DNA from: Jatrophihabitans sp.
GTDB lineage: Bacteria; Actinomycetota; Actinomycetes; Mycobacteriales; Jatrophihabitantaceae
Direction: 5' to 3'
Length of the DNA: 64,000 bases
Assembly (NCBI GenBank): GCA_036389035.1
Contig: DASVQQ010000007.1
Span: 434,001-498,000, forward strand
Shown in pieces: positions 62,467 through 64,000 of this stretch (position 1 is its first letter; every line of letters begins with the position of its first letter). The notes under the pieces are model-generated. The model was not told where the DNA came from. It searched no databases and saw nothing but the letters and a program-made list of their open reading frames with translations. The position numbers and the translations under genes were made by a program.

Positions 62467-63804
62467 GTGGCCCGGTATTTCGGCACGGACGGGGTTCGCG
62501 GTCGCGCGAACGCCGACCTGACACCCGAGCTGGCGCTGGCCGTGGCCAGCGCCGCCGCTCGGGTGCTGGCCAACCATGACGGCTCGCACCGGCCGGTGGC
62601 CGTGGTCGGTCGCGACCCCCGCGTCTCCAGCGAGATGCTCGAAGCGGCGGTGGTCGCCGGCCTGACCTCGGCCGGCGCCGACGTGCGGCTGGCCGGGGTG
62701 CTGCCCACCCCCGCGGTGGCCTACCTGACCCAGCTGTATGCCGCTGACCTCGGCGTGGTGCTCTCAGCCAGCCACAACCCGATGCCCGACAACGGCATCA
62801 AGCTGTTCGCCCGGGGCGGGCAGAAGCTGCCCGACGACATCGAGGCCGAGATCGAGGCCGAGATCGAGGCCGGCTGGCGCAGGCCGCGACCCACCGGGGC
62901 GGCGATCGGCCGGGTCACGGCGTCCCAGCACGGGGCGGCCCAGTACGTGGCGCACCTGCTGGCCGCGGCGCCGACCTCGCTGGCCGGCCTCAAGGTGGTC
63001 GTGGACTGCGCCAACGGGGCGGCGTCCTCGGTGGCCGGCGAGCTGTTCCGCCGGGCCGGCGCCGAGGCGATCGTGGTGGCCGGCGAGCCCGACGGGGAGA
63101 ACATCAACGACGGCGTCGGCTCCACCCACATCGACTCGCTGTCAGAGATCGTGCTGCGGCACCAGGCCGACCTCGGCATCGCCCTCGACGGTGACGCAGA
63201 CCGCTGCCTGGCTGTCGACGCTGCCGGCGCCGTGGTCGACGGCGATCAGATCCTGGCCATCTGCGCCCGCTCCTTGAAGGATCGATCGTTGCTGGCCCAG
63301 GACACCGTGGTGGCCACCGTGATGAGCAACCTCGGCTTCCACCACGCGATGCGCGAGGCCGGCATCAAGGTGCTGACCACCGCGGTGGGGGACCGCTACG
63401 TCCTGGAGAGCCTGCTCAGCAACGGCCTGAGCCTGGGCGGCGAGCAGTCCGGCCACGTGATCTTCACCGACGCCGCGACCACCGGTGACGGCCTGCTCAC
63501 CGCGCTGCGGCTGATGTCGTGCATGGCATCAGCCGGTCAGCCGCTGGCCGAGCTGGCCGCGATCGTGCAGCGGCTGCCGCAGGTGATGATCAACGTCAAG
63601 GTCGCCGACCGCGAGACGGTCGCCGCCTCGCCCGACGTCCGGGCGGCGGTGACGGCGGCCGAGGCCGAACTCGGCGAGGCCGGCCGGATCCTGCTGCGGC
63701 CCTCGGGCACCGAGCAACTGGTCCGGGTGATGGTGGAGGCCGCCAGCCAGGAACGCGCCGAGCAGATCGCGCGCCGGGTGTCCGAGGTCGTCGGCGCCGT
63801 CTAG
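62467..63804 (+). CDS. glmM: Phosphoglucosamine mutase
   Basis: 445-residue enzyme converting glucosamine-6-phosphate to glucosamine-1-phosphate for peptidoglycan precursors. It has FGTDGVRG at the start, the phosphoserine loop [14 protein letters not shown], the metal loop DGDADRC and the phosphate-binding [15 protein letters not shown] 62467 lies 13 bases after rpsI. The rplM-rpsI-glmM-glmS order is typical for actinobacteria. Confidence 0.96.
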   Translation: MARYFGTDGVRGRANADLTPELALAVASAAARVLANHDGSHRPVAVVGRDPRVSSEMLEAAVVAGLTSAGADVRLAGVLPTPAVAYLTQLYAADLGVVLSASHNPMPDNGIKLFARGGQKLPDDIEAEIEAEIEAGWRRPRPTGAAIGRVTASQHGAAQYVAHLLAAAPTSLAGLKVVVDCANGAASSVAGELFRRAGAEAIVVAGEPDGENINDGVGSTHIDSLSEIVLRHQADLGIALDGDADRCLAVDAAGAVVDGDQILAICARSLKDRSLLAQDTVVATVMSNLGFHHAMREAGIKVLTTAVGDRYVLESLLSNGLSLGGEQSGHVIFTDAATTGDGLLTALRLMSCMASAGQPLAELAAIVQRLPQVMINVKVADRETVAASPDVRAAVTAAEAELGEAGRILLRPSGTEQLVRVMVEAASQERAEQIARRVSEVVGAV

Positions 63805-63893
63805 CTGTCCGTCACGCCGTCCCCGGCTGGCAGCGTGGCCCCCGGCGCCGGGACACCTGGCGGCAGTTGACCCGTGCGGCTTCACAATTCCCG

Positions 63894-63899
63894 TACGCT
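63894..63899 (+). promoter_or_regulatory. Possible -10 before glmS
   Basis: TACGCT lies 7 bases before the glmS ATG, which would make the transcript nearly leaderless. The -35 region is poor, so this is tentative. Confidence 0.3.
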
Positions 63900-63906
63900 C
63901 TAGCGC

Positions 63907-64000
63907 ATGTGCGGCATCGTTGGCTACGTCGGTCCCAGGTCTGCCCTCGAGGTGGTGATGCAGGGTCTGCGCCGACTGGAATACCGCGGCTACGACTCCG
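63907..64000 (+). CDS. glmS: Glucosamine-6-phosphate synthase, 5' part
   Basis: The window ends after 31 codons. MCGIVGYVG places the nucleophile Cys2 of the glutaminase domain directly after Met, and [11 protein letters not shown] is the next conserved block. It supplies the substrate of GlmM from fructose-6-phosphate and glutamine. The ATG at 63907 has no clear ribosome binding site. Confidence 0.93.
   Translation, partial: MCGIVGYVGPRSALEVVMQGLRRLEYRGYDS

Overview
The window is high-GC actinobacterial chromosome. Supporting signs are a mycobacterial-style mce lipid-import operon, an ergothioneine (egt) cluster, a zinc-type S14, frequent GTG/TTG starts and a TTG-initiated rpoB/rpoC pair. 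Genus cannot be fixed from the sequence alone; a deep-branching lineage near Frankia/Jatrophihabitans/Mycobacteriales is my guess.

Layout. (1) 1-236: the 3' end of rplL. (2) 573-11867: a complete mce operon (mceG ATPase, two YrbE permeases, six MCE proteins, two Mce-associated proteins) lying between rplL and rpoB. (3) 12276-19712: rpoB-rpoC, followed by a convergent cold-shock gene. (4) 20776-25046: the str operon (rpsL-rpsG-fusA-tuf). (5) 25236-38310: the S10-spc block (rpsJ to rplO), then secY-adk-map. (6) 38395-47812: a first accessory island where infA normally follows. It holds egtABCD, an ImmA/IrrE-type metallopeptidase with two paralogous HTH regulators, a membrane protein with a degenerate GGDEF domain, a small XRE regulator and an LLM flavin oxidoreductase. 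(7) 48082-53065: infA-rpmJ-rpsM-rpsK-rpsD-rpoA-rplQ-truA. (8) 53152-61371: a second accessory island. It contains an apparently undescribed RiPP-type peptide system, then an alpha/beta hydrolase, a YhhN protein, a GlcD-like FAD oxidase and an ABC-F ATPase. (9) 61594-64000: rplM-rpsI-glmM and the start of glmS.

The most interesting element is the putative RiPP locus at 53152-56636. It has a ThiF/MccB-like E1 enzyme with an N-terminal RRE/PqqD-like region and two tiny precursor genes missed by length-limited gene callers. The precursors share a 14-residue leader and have divergent Cys-containing cores, and each is preceded by an almost full-length anti-16S Shine-Dalgarno sequence. A PqqD-like plus M50-type membrane metalloprotease and a DUF3105 protein follow. 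Duplicated thiF 3'-end remnants between the precursors record tandem duplication of a [thiF 3' end + precursor] module, including a third, collapsed copy.

A second theme is short tandem duplications at the 3' ends of genes. They span the stop codons of the ImmA-like, LLM and GlcD genes and lie in frame at the end of egtC. Transcription signals were placed by eye; no searches or folding were run. No tRNA, rRNA, CRISPR array or insertion sequence was seen.
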